Source of the DNA: Tepidanaerobacter syntrophicus
GTDB lineage: Bacteria; Bacillota; Thermosediminibacteria; Thermosediminibacterales; Tepidanaerobacteraceae
Assembly: GCF_001485475.2 (NCBI RefSeq)
Contig: NZ_DF977000.1
Location: 62,001 to 126,000, forward strand
Reading direction: 5' to 3'
Length of the DNA stretch: 64,000 bases
In this document: piece by piece, positions 30,502 to 39,425 of the stretch
Position numbering within the stretch: the first letter of the stretch is position 1
How the letters are laid out: each line of letters starts with the position of its first letter
Program-made: the position numbers and the translations under genes
Notes under the pieces: generated by a model
The model's database searches: none
Told to the model about the DNA's origin: nothing
What the model saw: only the letters and a program-made list of their open reading frames with translations

Positions 30502-32262
30502 CTAATTAAGTCCTCTCAGCTTTGTCGTCTCTTTTTCATCAATTGCAAGATTTCCATTTTCATCTTGAAGTATTAAAACCTTGTAATCGTTCTTTGCGCT
30601 TTCTAAGGAAACTTTGCCTTCTAATACATCTTGAAGCACCTTTTGCGGCAACCTTTTTACGGGATCGCCGTATCCGCCGGCGCCCGGGGTTAGGACTCTA
30701 ATGATGTCTCCTTTATTAACAGGGTGATCTGTGCATTTATTTGGAAGGCGAATTTCCGTGCCATCAGGTAATATGTGATAAAATGCTCCGCTTGCACCAT
30801 TTTTTCCTCCTTCGAGGCCCCAGGGCGAAAATTTCTGCCGATCGCCTAAGCATGTGCAGGAAACTCCATCACTTATTACTTCAAATTCTCGTATGATCCC
30901 CAGTCCTCCGCGATTTTCCCCGGCACCGCCTGAGTTCATGCGCAGGCCATATTTCTTTATCCTTACAATCGGAAATTCAATCTCTGAAGCTTCTATAGGC
31001 ATATTTGATGTATTAGTCATATGAACCTGGACGCCGCTTAGACCGTCTGCATGTTTGCTGGCTCCTGAACCTCCTGCAATGGCCTCATGGTAAATAAAAA
31101 ATTGGTCCGGGTTGTTGTTTAGCATTCCGGTAAAGACAATAGAAGTGCAAGCGCCATTGCCTGCTGCCAAAATTCTATCAGGCACCGCAGGCGCCAAAGC
31201 TCCAAATATAACGTCTGGCAGCCTCTGACAGGTATCAATCATAACTCCAACAGGAGCAGGATGCACCGGATTTACAAGGCATCCTTTTGGCGCATAAACC
31301 TTAAATGCTCTATATATGCCTGCATTTGAAGGAATATCCGGTCCCAGAAGAGCCTTTAGTGAATAAAATACTGTGGCAAGCAGTGAGTTATAAGGAACAT
31401 TGACAGGTGCTTCCACTTGGTCGCAGGTTCCTGTAAAATCAAAATCAATAAAATTATTTTTTATTGTGATAGTAACTGTTATCGGCAGCGGATCCGGATA
31501 TCTTTCTCCGCCATTGTCCATATAATCGGTAAACTTGTAAATGCCTTCTTTAAGATCGGATATAACTGTGCGAAGCCTGCGCTCTGCATAATTTTGTAAT
31601 TCTTCCATGCAATCAAGTAATATCATATTATAGCGAGCGTAAGCTTCTTTTAATCTTCTTACGCCAACCCGGTTAGCTGAAATCTGGGCTATCAAATCAC
31701 CATAACGTTCCCGGGGAACTCGGGTATTTGCAAGTATAAGATCCATTACGTTATCAAGAACCTTATCGTTTTCGCATATACGGATTATTGGCAGCTTCAA
31801 ACCTTCTTGATATATGCTTGTTGCATCGCCTGATGTACTGCCGGGCACTTTACCACCTATGTCAGAATGGTGCGCCATATTAACTACCCAGCCAATCATA
31901 GTCTCGCCTTCAAAAGCCGGCGCAGCTACAACTATGTCAGGCAGGTGGTTTCCACCACCGTTATAAGGGTCATTTCCTATAAACATATCACCGGGTTTGA
32001 TGGTTTCTTTCGGATGTCTTTTATAAAGCTCTTTTATAAAAGTAAGCAGTGAGCCAAGATGTATGGCAAGATTTTCAGCTTGGGCCACCATATTGCCTTC
32101 CGGATCCATTATCCCGCTAGATACATCGCGCCGCTCCTTTATGTTGGTGGAATATGCGCTCTTTATAATTATCGTGGTCACTTCTTCTGCAATAGAAAGA
32201 AGAAGGTTTCCGACAACTTCCATTGTTACTGCATCAACATTCTTTTTGGCTTCCGGGGTCAT
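30502..32262 (-). CDS. hyuB: Hydantoinase B/acetone carboxylase alpha-like subunit
   Basis: 586 aa HyuB-family protein: FIGNDPYNGGGNHLPDIV, NMAHHSDIGGKVPGS, RVPRERYGDLIAQISANR and the glycine-rich GLRMNSGGAGENRGGLG are the conserved blocks. With HyuA it forms ATP-dependent N-methylhydantoinase or 5-oxoprolinase-type enzymes that open cyclic amides, or acetone/acetophenone carboxylases. Its ATG shares one base with the hyuA stop (TAATG), so the subunits are translationally coupled. Neighbouring sugar-amine and peptide genes favour a cyclic amide substrate over acetone (inference). Confidence 0.88.
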   Translation of the reverse strand: MTPEAKKNVDAVTMEVVGNLLLSIAEEVTTIIIKSAYSTNIKERRDVSSGIMDPEGNMVAQAENLAIHLGSLLTFIKELYKRHPKETIKPGDMFIGNDPYNGGGNHLPDIVVAAPAFEGETMIGWVVNMAHHSDIGGKVPGSTSGDATSIYQEGLKLPIIRICENDKVLDNVMDLILANTRVPRERYGDLIAQISANRVGVRRLKEAYARYNMILLDCMEELQNYAERRLRTVISDLKEGIYKFTDYMDNGGERYPDPLPITVTITIKNNFIDFDFTGTCDQVEAPVNVPYNSLLATVFYSLKALLGPDIPSNAGIYRAFKVYAPKGCLVNPVHPAPVGVMIDTCQRLPDVIFGALAPAVPDRILAAGNGACTSIVFTGMLNNNPDQFFIYHEAIAGGSGASKHADGLSGVQVHMTNTSNMPIEASEIEFPIVRIKKYGLRMNSGGAGENRGGLGIIREFEVISDGVSCTCLGDRQKFSPWGLEGGKNGASGAFYHILPDGTEIRLPNKCTDHPVNKGDIIRVLTPGAGGYGDPVKRLPQKVLQDVLEGKVSLESAKNDYKVLILQDENGNLAIDEKETTKLRGLN

Positions 32263-34328
32263 TATTTTTCACCTCCGTTATAAGTCAAGATGAGATTATA
32301 AAATCCGTCTGTCCTGGCGCTCCACTTGGGCGGAATGACGATCGTTGAATCCATTTCTTCCAATATAGCAGGTCCGTTAAAGGCACAGCCAGGTGCTACT
32401 TTTTCTCGCTGATAGATATTTGTTTTTATAAAATCGGGTCGGCCTTGGAAAAGCACATCTCTTGTCTCTAAAGGTTCTGGAAGTGCTGCATTTGGATTAC
32501 ATGGACTTTCTTTCAAAGTAGGTTTGTCTATATCGCCGATTGCCGATATGCGATAGTTTACAATTTGCACTCGGTTTTTCTCGTTGTAATAGCCGTAGTT
32601 GCGCTCATGTTCTTTATGGAAGCTTTGAATGGCTTCCTCTAGCACGTCTTCTGTTACCGGGCGGTCCGGCAATTCAATAGAAATTTCATAGTTTTGGAAT
32701 TCATATCGTGCATCAATAAAACGTTTATAACTTCTTCTGTCAGGCGCAACGCCTTCTCTGATAAGCATGTTTTTGCCTTCTTCCAGCATTGCATCAAAGA
32801 TTTCATTGATTTCTTTAATATTTTGTTTTTCTGCAATCATAATCTTAGAACGACTTAAATCAAATTTCACATCTGCCATTAAAAGACCTAAGGAGCACAG
32901 TGTGCCGGGCGATGGGGGAACAATAACAGTCTTTATGCCCAGTTCGCTTGCTATCTCGCATGCATGAAGGGGGCCTGCTCCACCAAATGCCATAAGTGAA
33001 AACTCCCTTATATCATAGCCTCTTTCTACTGAAACCAGTCTCACAGCACGCATCATGCTTGAATTTATAACTGATATAATTCCATTTGCAGCCTGAATTA
33101 AGTCAAAATTTGTCTTACTGCAGATATGCTCTTTTATCGCCTTTTCTGCCAGGTCTCTGTGAACTGCAAAGCGTCCGCCCAAGATACTTTTTTGATTAAG
33201 TTTGCCTAAAACTATATTAGCATCTGTTACGGTGGGTTTTGTGCCTCCCACACCATAACAGGCAGGTCCCGGTTTTGCTCCTGCGCTTTCCGGTCCCACC
33301 TTCATTGCGCCGCCATCATCAATATAGGCGATGCTGCCGCCTCCGGCTCCTATCGTTACTATATCAATCATAGGAATCCGTGCAGGAAAACCCTCTACTA
33401 AACGTTCAGAGGATAGCTGCGGTTTTCCGTTTTCTATGAGGCTGACATCGGCACTGGTTCCTCCCATATCAAATGTAATGATTTTATTATTTTTACATTG
33501 TTCGCCTATATAAACGGCCCCGACTACACCGGCGCTAGGTCCTGAAACAGCAGTCCTTATAGGTGAATCGATGGTCTCAGAAATTGAGATTATGCTTCCA
33601 TTGGATTGTGTAACATAGGGATCTATTCTAATTCCTGTATCTCGGATGCTCTTTTCAAAATTATAAACATATTTTTTCATAACCGGCCCAAGATACGCAT
33701 TAAGCACTGTTGTGCTCATTCTCGAAAACTCTCGAAACTCTGGTATTAATTCGCTCGAAATTGAGATATAAACTTCCGGATATACCTCTTGCACAATTTC
33801 TTTGATGCGCTGTTCATGAGCAGGATTTATAAAGGAAAAGAGGGTGCAAACCGCGATAGAGCTGACTTTTTGGGATTTCAAATAATTTACGGCCTTATAG
33901 ACATCTTCTTCGTCTAGTGGTATGAGAACGCTCCCATCATGTAATATCCTCTCGCTTACTTCACATATCAAATTTGTCGGAACAAATGGCACAGGCTTTG
34001 GTTTGTGGAGATCGTAAAGGGAAGGCCTTTTCTGCCAACCTATTTCAAGCAAATCTCTAAATCCCTTTGTAGTAATCAGCCCGGTTTTTGCGCCTTTTCT
34101 TTCAATTAGAGCATTTGTAGCAACTGTAGTTCCATGTGCCAGATAATTTACTTCTTCCGGTTTGATATTGTAGGCTTTAAGTATTTCGCCGATGCCCTCG
34201 ACAATTGCAATAGATGGGTCTTCAGGAGTAGATGGATATTTGTAATGAAAAAGGGCTCCTGTTTTGGTATCAGATACCGAAAAGTCGGTAAAAGTACCGC
34301 CTACGTCAACACCTATCATATAAGCCAT
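32262..34328 (-). CDS. hyuA: Hydantoinase A/oxoprolinase subunit
   Basis: 688 aa ATPase subunit. N-terminus MIGVDVGGTFTDFSV and the internal DMGGTSADVSLI are the phosphate-binding loops of the actin-like fold; AHGTTVATNALIERKGAKTG, GAGGGSIAYID and GPESAGAKPGPACYG are family landmarks. The frame extends to GTG 34340, but the GGAAGGTG site fits the ATG at 34326-34328. It is first in hyuA-hyuB and is driven by a promoter whose -10 is covered by the GntR-type palindrome. Confidence 0.9.
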   Translation of the reverse strand: MAYMIGVDVGGTFTDFSVSDTKTGALFHYKYPSTPEDPSIAIVEGIGEILKAYNIKPEEVNYLAHGTTVATNALIERKGAKTGLITTKGFRDLLEIGWQKRPSLYDLHKPKPVPFVPTNLICEVSERILHDGSVLIPLDEEDVYKAVNYLKSQKVSSIAVCTLFSFINPAHEQRIKEIVQEVYPEVYISISSELIPEFREFSRMSTTVLNAYLGPVMKKYVYNFEKSIRDTGIRIDPYVTQSNGSIISISETIDSPIRTAVSGPSAGVVGAVYIGEQCKNNKIITFDMGGTSADVSLIENGKPQLSSERLVEGFPARIPMIDIVTIGAGGGSIAYIDDGGAMKVGPESAGAKPGPACYGVGGTKPTVTDANIVLGKLNQKSILGGRFAVHRDLAEKAIKEHICSKTNFDLIQAANGIISVINSSMMRAVRLVSVERGYDIREFSLMAFGGAGPLHACEIASELGIKTVIVPPSPGTLCSLGLLMADVKFDLSRSKIMIAEKQNIKEINEIFDAMLEEGKNMLIREGVAPDRRSYKRFIDARYEFQNYEISIELPDRPVTEDVLEEAIQSFHKEHERNYGYYNEKNRVQIVNYRISAIGDIDKPTLKESPCNPNAALPEPLETRDVLFQGRPDFIKTNIYQREKVAPGCAFNGPAILEEMDSTIVIPPKWSARTDGFYNLILTYNGGEK

Positions 34329-34397
34329 AAGTTTTTTCACCTTCCATGTAATAAATTTGGCTTGAATTTGCTATTTTGTAAAATGATATTATGTATT

Positions 34398-34439
34398 GTA
34401 TTATAATGTTATAATACTATTAATAAGCATTAATGTAAA
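34398..34439 (-). promoter_or_regulatory. hyuA promoter with GntR-type operator
   Basis: On the minus strand TTTACA (34434-34439), 17 nt, TATTAT (34411-34416). A 20-bp palindrome at 34398-34417 (arms GTATTATAA and TTATAATAC around a two-base centre) covers the -10; it contains TATAACATTATA as at pfkB and gntR. Confidence 0.75.
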
Positions 34440-34584
34440 TAGATTATGCTAAATATTTTCTTATCGATTATCAAATCTTTTGAAATAAGAATTTATCCGC
34501 CGCAAATTAAATTAACTCTATGAAACCTCTAGAAATTATAATTTATCAAAGTTTCAAATGTAATATCTAGTAATATTATTTCAT

Positions 34585-34618
34585 TTGTATTATAATGTAA
34601 TATAATATTATAATACAA
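34585..34618 (+). promoter_or_regulatory. MFS-gene promoter enclosed by a 12-bp inverted repeat
   Basis: TTGTATTATAAT (34585-34596) and ATTATAATACAA (34607-34618) are exact inverted copies around 10 bp. TTGTAT can serve as -35 and TATAAT (34609-34614) as -10 with 18 nt between, so the repeat frames the core promoter. The half-sites match the GTATTATAA arm at the hyuA operator. Confidence 0.6.
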
Positions 34619-34634
34619 GAAATGGGGTTTTACT

Positions 34635-35834
34635 GTGAGGGTTCCATCAGGCAACTTATATCTTCCAAAAGCAGCTGTGTTCAATTTAATAATTGAATGT
34701 GCTTTTGGCTTCGGGATTGGAATCTGGAATATTGCTTTAAATTTTTATTTTAGAGCATATGGACTTTCTCCGGCAGAAATAGGTTTGCTGATATCAGTAG
34801 GATTTTTCGCAACAGCGGTTTCATCTTCTTTCTGCGGCAGGCTAAGCGACAAAATTGGTTTTTCAAAGGTATCTGCTTTAGGCGGAATAATGGTAAGTAT
34901 TTCACTTTTTACTATATCTCATTCATCTTCACATCAACTTTTTTATATAGCCCAGATTATCTACGGTTTTGGACTTGCTTGTATTATGTCAACAGATTCT
35001 CCTTTAATTACAAGCCTTGTCCTTCCCCATCAAAAACAATTGGGATATAACCTTACGATTTTTACATATTTTTTAAGTAGTGTTGCAGGAAGTCTTTTTG
35101 CCGGATTTTTCCCCAAAATGTTTCCGTTATATGAAAATCCCTATAAGGTGCTTTTAATTATTAGCGCTACCTCATATCTAATACTTGGCTGCACTCGTGT
35201 ATGGCTGCCGAAGCAGCCGCTTGCAGGCAGAAGCAGTGTGAAATTTTTGGATGTCTTAAAAAGCAAAAATGTCCTTTCTTTTCTGCTCTTTGGATTTGTG
35301 ATGATGACTATTTTTAATTGCATTATGTCAATGTTAAATCTCATTTTACGCGAGCGCTATGGTCTTGGCGATGATATTGTCGGATCTCTTTACTCATTAG
35401 TCTCCATATCAGGTTGTATGGCAATTCCAATTATTGCTTTGTTATATCGCAAATATTCCAATTATCAAATTGCCTCTGCAACTTTAGCAGTTCAGATATT
35501 CATTATATCTTTTATGGCTTTTGCCCCCGTTTGGCTTTTTATAATCCTTGTTTGCATGCGAACTGTGGCAAACAACTTCATATATGCAACAGTAGACAAT
35601 CCTATGCTTCAATCCATAGAACAAGATAGACGCGGTTCTTATTCCGGCTTAAGGGTCAGTTCTAACTATATAGGCATGAGCTTAGGTTCTGCGATATCCG
35701 GATATTTTATATCAAAAGGAAACTATGCCGGATTGTTTATGCTTACAGCACTCCTTTGTTTATTACAAAATTTAATTTTTCATCAGATATGTGTCCCTCA
35801 CATTGTAGAATACAACAACTCTAAAATAGTATAA
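34635..35834 (+). CDS. MFS transporter
   Basis: 399 aa, about 12 membrane segments. The cytoplasmic loop motif GRLSDKIGFSKVSALGG after helix 2 is the major facilitator signature, and a second related loop follows helix 8. The start is GTG at 34635 with an ATGGGG site; other starts within a few codons are possible. It is transcribed away from hyuA and shares the operator half-sites of the region, so it is probably an importer or exporter for the same compound class. Substrate unknown. Confidence 0.82.
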   Translation: MRVPSGNLYLPKAAVFNLIIECAFGFGIGIWNIALNFYFRAYGLSPAEIGLLISVGFFATAVSSSFCGRLSDKIGFSKVSALGGIMVSISLFTISHSSSHQLFYIAQIIYGFGLACIMSTDSPLITSLVLPHQKQLGYNLTIFTYFLSSVAGSLFAGFFPKMFPLYENPYKVLLIISATSYLILGCTRVWLPKQPLAGRSSVKFLDVLKSKNVLSFLLFGFVMMTIFNCIMSMLNLILRERYGLGDDIVGSLYSLVSISGCMAIPIIALLYRKYSNYQIASATLAVQIFIISFMAFAPVWLFIILVCMRTVANNFIYATVDNPMLQSIEQDRRGSYSGLRVSSNYIGMSLGSAISGYFISKGNYAGLFMLTALLCLLQNLIFHQICVPHIVEYNNSKIV

Positions 35835-35841
35835 ATAAAAC

Positions 35842-35873
35842 AGCGGGTAATGAGTTTCCTCAAAATGCCCGCT
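35842..35873. terminator. Terminator between the MFS and M20 genes
   Basis: AGCGGG (35842-35847) and CCCGCT (35868-35873), with an inner TGAG/CTCA pairing, form an interrupted stem between two convergent genes. TTTCT follows on plus and GTTTTATTT on minus. Confidence 0.6.
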
Positions 35874-35882
35874 TTCTATATG

Positions 35883-37319
35883 TTAATATTTAGGAGGCTT
35901 TTGATAAGGAGCAATGGGGCATAAATAATTCCTGCCTTCCATTGCTTTTTCAAACTCTGCACGCATTTTCGCTACTGCTTCAGGGTTTGTAAAAAGTTCG
36001 GCACCTGTTAAAGCCATGATTTTGGCTGCAGTTAGCATTCCGTTGTGGCACAAAGACCGCTTGCCTTGAGCAACTTCTTGCCATGAATGCCCAGGTGTAT
36101 CTTTTGCATAACATGCAGTTGTAAACTGCACAGTTGGGGTAAACCAGCTGACATCGCAGACATCTGTCGAACCGTATTTGGGATGCGGAATTTCTGTATA
36201 TGGATATATTATATCATTTATATATTTACCCTTGATTTTAGGGATTATTTCCTCTGCTATTGGGCCATAAAGATACCGTAAGGTATCAAAAGTACTTTCT
36301 TCTGCGTTTTCAGGAAAAGCTGCATGTATCTTTTTACAAAATTCTACATCATCTTGAGTATAAGAAACCGGCCCAATTTTAAGAAATTTATCATAAGCTA
36401 TGCGTTCAAGTGTTCGATTGGGAACAAGCTCCGAAAGACCACCGGTAAATTCAACTTCCACTTTAGTTCCGGTCATCATTGCCGCGCCTTGGGCAATCTC
36501 TTTAATGCGCTCAGCTGTTTCTTTTGCCCTTTTATAAGTAGCAGCTCTTACACAATAAACAACTTCTGCATTTGCTTGAATTACATTCGGTGCAGTTCCG
36601 CCGGCATCAGTAACTGCATAATTAATGCATACATCGCGTTGTACATGGCCTCTAAGATAATTCGATGCTATATTTGTCAATTCTACCGCAGAAAGCGCAT
36701 TTCGACCTAGATGGCCTTGAGATGCTGAATGGGATGCGATGCCGGTAAAATGAATTCGCATATCCTGTATCGCCATAAAATTCATAGACCAGATATTATT
36801 ATCATCAGCAGGATGCCAAGTTATAGCACATTCCGTATCATTAAACAATCCATCTCGCGCCATATAGATTTTGCCGGCGCCTCCTTCTTCCGCAGGACAT
36901 CCATAATATCTGATTGTGCCTGAAAGATTATTGTTTTCTATATAATTTTTAAGCGCGATCGCCGCTGCCATGGCACTGGTTCCCAAAATATGATGTCCAC
37001 AGCCATGGCCGGGACCTCCTTTAACAATCGGAGAGTAAGTAGTCACATTTGCCTCCTGGCTCAATCCGGGTAATGCGTCATATTCGCCGAGAAATGCTAT
37101 AACAGGCTTGCCTCTTCCTGTCTCTGCGACAAATGCTGTGTCCATGTCTGATACGCCGCGTGTGACTTTAAATCCAACTTCTTCAAGGGTTTTGCTCAAA
37201 GCTTTAGATGATTGGTGCTCTCTAAATGCAAGTTCTGCGTATTCCCAGATTCTATCGGCTATTTGAATGTATTGCGCCTTATTTTCATCAATAAAGTTTG
37301 TTATATCTTGTATTTCCAT
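35883..37319 (-). CDS. M20 family amidohydrolase, AbgB-like
   Basis: 478 aa metallo-amidohydrolase. GPGHGCGHHILGTSAMAAAI carries metal-ligand histidines, EEGGAGKIYMARDG the catalytic glutamate pair, and ITWHPADDN and SHSASQGHLGRNALSAVEL the dimerisation-domain landmarks. It resembles AbgB, the p-aminobenzoyl-glutamate hydrolase subunit, but such proteins are broadly N-acyl amino acid or dipeptide hydrolases. The frame extends to 37382 inside oppF; the AGGAGG site fixes the ATG at 37317-37319. It is the last gene of the dppBC-oppADF unit, so its substrate is probably an imported peptide or acyl amino acid. Confidence 0.85.
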   Translation of the reverse strand: MEIQDITNFIDENKAQYIQIADRIWEYAELAFREHQSSKALSKTLEEVGFKVTRGVSDMDTAFVAETGRGKPVIAFLGEYDALPGLSQEANVTTYSPIVKGGPGHGCGHHILGTSAMAAAIALKNYIENNNLSGTIRYYGCPAEEGGAGKIYMARDGLFNDTECAITWHPADDNNIWSMNFMAIQDMRIHFTGIASHSASQGHLGRNALSAVELTNIASNYLRGHVQRDVCINYAVTDAGGTAPNVIQANAEVVYCVRAATYKRAKETAERIKEIAQGAAMMTGTKVEVEFTGGLSELVPNRTLERIAYDKFLKIGPVSYTQDDVEFCKKIHAAFPENAEESTFDTLRYLYGPIAEEIIPKIKGKYINDIIYPYTEIPHPKYGSTDVCDVSWFTPTVQFTTACYAKDTPGHSWQEVAQGKRSLCHNGMLTAAKIMALTGAELFTNPEAVAKMRAEFEKAMEGRNYLCPIAPYQKPPKY

Positions 37320-37359
37320 TAAAATAGGCCTCCTAATTAATTTAGAAACAACTAAATAT

Positions 37360-38352
37360 TTAGTGTATAATAGCACTCTCATTATAAAGATGGCATGCTA
37401 CAAAATGCTCATTAGTAACTTCTGCTAATTCAGGCTTTATTTCAGAACATACCTTTTGTGCTTGAGGGCATCGAGGATGAAAATGACAGCCATTTGGAGG
37501 ACTCGTCGGTGAAGGAATATCTCCCTTAACAATAGGAGTTTTGGTTCTTAAGGCAGGATCTGGAATTTTAATTGCTGAAAGCAAGGCCTTTGTGTAAGGA
37601 TGCATCGCGTTTTTATAAAGTTCATCTTTCCCTGTAATCTCTACTATCCGGCCAAGGTACATCACCGCTACTCGATCACTTATATGTTTTACTACGCTTA
37701 AATCGTGGGAAATGAACAAATAAGTCAGGTTAAATTCCTTTTGTAAATCCTGCATTAAGTTAAGCACCTGAGATCTTACAGAAACGTCCAATGCCGAAAC
37801 AGGCTCATCACATACGATAAATCTGGGGTTTAGCGAAAGAGCCCTTGCAATAACGATTCTCTGGCGCTGTCCCCCTGAAAATTCATGAGGATAACGATTA
37901 TAACAAGATTCATCAAGCCCTACTTTTTCTAGTAATAAGATTACTCTTTTGAATTTTTCTTCTCCGCTTGCAATGTGAAAAATATCAAGAGGCTCTCCAA
38001 CAAAATCTCCTACTGTCATACGGGGATTTAGGGAGGCATACGGGTCTTGAAAAATAATCTGCATATCTTGTCTCATAGTGCGCATTTGGCTTTTGCTAAG
38101 AGTTGAAATGTCTTTTCCGTCAAATATTACTTTTCCGCTCGTTGGTTCTATAAGTCGTAAAATAGAGCGGCCCAAGGTAGATTTCCCACACCCTGATTCG
38201 CCCACAAGACCAAGTGTTTCACCTTCCATAACTTTGAAGCTTATATCATCTACCGCTTTTACATAGGTTGTATTCCTATTTAATAATCCTCTATTAATAG
38301 GGAAATATTTTTTCATATTATAGACTTCAAGTAAAGTCTTTTGTTCGTTCAC
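37360..38352 (-). CDS. oppF: Oligopeptide ABC transporter ATPase OppF/DppF
   Basis: 330 aa. Walker A GESGCGKST, Q-loop IIFQDPYASLNPRMT, signature FSGGQRQRIVIARAL, Walker B FIVCDEPVSALDVS and the C-terminal oligopeptide-transporter extension with its conserved CHFHPRCPQAQKVC cysteine cluster (typical of Opp/Dpp ATPases). The start is GTG at 38350-38352 after AAGGAGG, 6 nt after oppD. It partners OppD to energise peptide import. Confidence 0.92.
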   Translation of the reverse strand: MNEQKTLLEVYNMKKYFPINRGLLNRNTTYVKAVDDISFKVMEGETLGLVGESGCGKSTLGRSILRLIEPTSGKVIFDGKDISTLSKSQMRTMRQDMQIIFQDPYASLNPRMTVGDFVGEPLDIFHIASGEEKFKRVILLLEKVGLDESCYNRYPHEFSGGQRQRIVIARALSLNPRFIVCDEPVSALDVSVRSQVLNLMQDLQKEFNLTYLFISHDLSVVKHISDRVAVMYLGRIVEITGKDELYKNAMHPYTKALLSAIKIPDPALRTKTPIVKGDIPSPTSPPNGCHFHPRCPQAQKVCSEIKPELAEVTNEHFVACHLYNESAIIH

Positions 38353-38358
38353 TTTTAG

Positions 38359-39339
38359 TTAAGCCTCCTTGCCCTTACCTGAGTACAGCCAACAGCGAAC
38401 TTGATGACCGTCTATATCAGTTAGCAATGGCTCTTTTTCATGACACACCGGCAGCGCCTTATCGCATCTAGGCGCAAATCTGCAACCTGCAGGCAAATTT
38501 AACAAATTAGGAACCATGCCATTTATGACATGTAATCTATCAGTTGGTTTATCTAAGCGAGGAATAGAATTCATAAGTCCAATTGTATAAGGGTGTAAAG
38601 GATTATAAAAAACAGAATAAACATCTGCATATTCCATGACTTTTCCTGCATACATTACCAAAACATCTTCCGCCATATCAGCAACAACACCTAAGTCGTG
38701 CGTTATAAGAAGAATAGAAGTGTTTAATTTTTCCTTAAGATCTTTCATTAATTCCAGTATTTGAGCTTGAATAGTCACATCCAGAGCAGTAGTTGGCTCG
38801 TCTGCAATCAAGAGAAGAGGATTGCAGGCAAGCGCCATGGCAATCATCACTCGCTGCCTCATTCCGCCGGAAAGCTGGTGGGGATACTGGTTCATCCTTT
38901 GCTCAGAGGCCGATATACCTACCATATTCAACATTTCCACAGATTTATTATAAGCATCCTGTTTATTTAAATGCTGATGCTGAGAATACACTTCCATTAG
39001 CTGAAAGCCAATAGTATACACCGGATTTAAACTGGTCATAGGTTCTTGAAATACCATTGAAATTTTATTGCCTCTGATTTCGCACATTTCCGCTTCTGTC
39101 TTGGTCAGAAGCTCTTCTCCGTTAAATTTTATGCTCCCTTCTACAATTTTGCCCGAAGGGCTCGGGACAAGACGCAGTATAGAAAGAGAGGTAATGCTTT
39201 TACCGCAACCCGATTCGCCTACTATACATAACGTTTTTCCGCTGTCAATACTAAAATCTATACCGTCAACTGCATATTTTACCCCATCTTCAGTAAAAAA
39301 ACATGTCCTAAGGTTTTTGACTTCGAGCAGTGTTGGCAT
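38359..39339 (-). CDS. oppD: Oligopeptide ABC transporter ATPase OppD/DppD
   Basis: 326 aa. Walker A GESGCGKS, Q-loop MVFQEPMTSLNPVYT, signature LSGGMRQRVMIAMAL, Walker B LLIADEPTTALDVT, and the C-terminal RFAPRCDKALPVC extension. An ATG six bases earlier (39345) is only 2 nt from the GAGAGGAG site; the second ATG at 39337-39339 is better spaced. It follows a stable stem-loop after oppA. Confidence 0.92.
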   Translation of the reverse strand: MPTLLEVKNLRTCFFTEDGVKYAVDGIDFSIDSGKTLCIVGESGCGKSITSLSILRLVPSPSGKIVEGSIKFNGEELLTKTEAEMCEIRGNKISMVFQEPMTSLNPVYTIGFQLMEVYSQHQHLNKQDAYNKSVEMLNMVGISASEQRMNQYPHQLSGGMRQRVMIAMALACNPLLLIADEPTTALDVTIQAQILELMKDLKEKLNTSILLITHDLGVVADMAEDVLVMYAGKVMEYADVYSVFYNPLHPYTIGLMNSIPRLDKPTDRLHVINGMVPNLLNLPAGCRFAPRCDKALPVCHEKEPLLTDIDGHQVRCWLYSGKGKEA

Positions 39340-39374
39340 AAGCATTTCTCCTCTCTATGCAAGCTTCAGAGTTG

Positions 39375-39410
39375 AGACTATGACCTTTTGCATCTCTAAG
39401 GTCATAGTCT
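39375..39410. other. Intercistronic stem-loop between oppA and oppD
   Basis: AGACTATGACCTT (39375-39387) and AAGGTCATAGTCT (39398-39410) form a 13-bp perfect stem with a 10-nt loop. On the coding (minus) strand no U-tract follows. It probably protects the 3' end of the oppA message and raises binding-protein expression relative to the ATPases. Confidence 0.7.
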
Positions 39411-39425
39411 TTTTGTTTAAATCTT

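Noticed and set aside
35883-37382. Longer M20 amidohydrolase starting at 37382
   Set aside because: The extra 21 residues overlap oppF and have no ribosome site; an AGGAGG site fits the ATG at 37319.
39375-39416. Plus-strand intrinsic terminator
   Set aside because: The T-run is on the plus strand but no plus-strand gene lies upstream; interpreted as an intercistronic stem-loop of the minus-strand operon.
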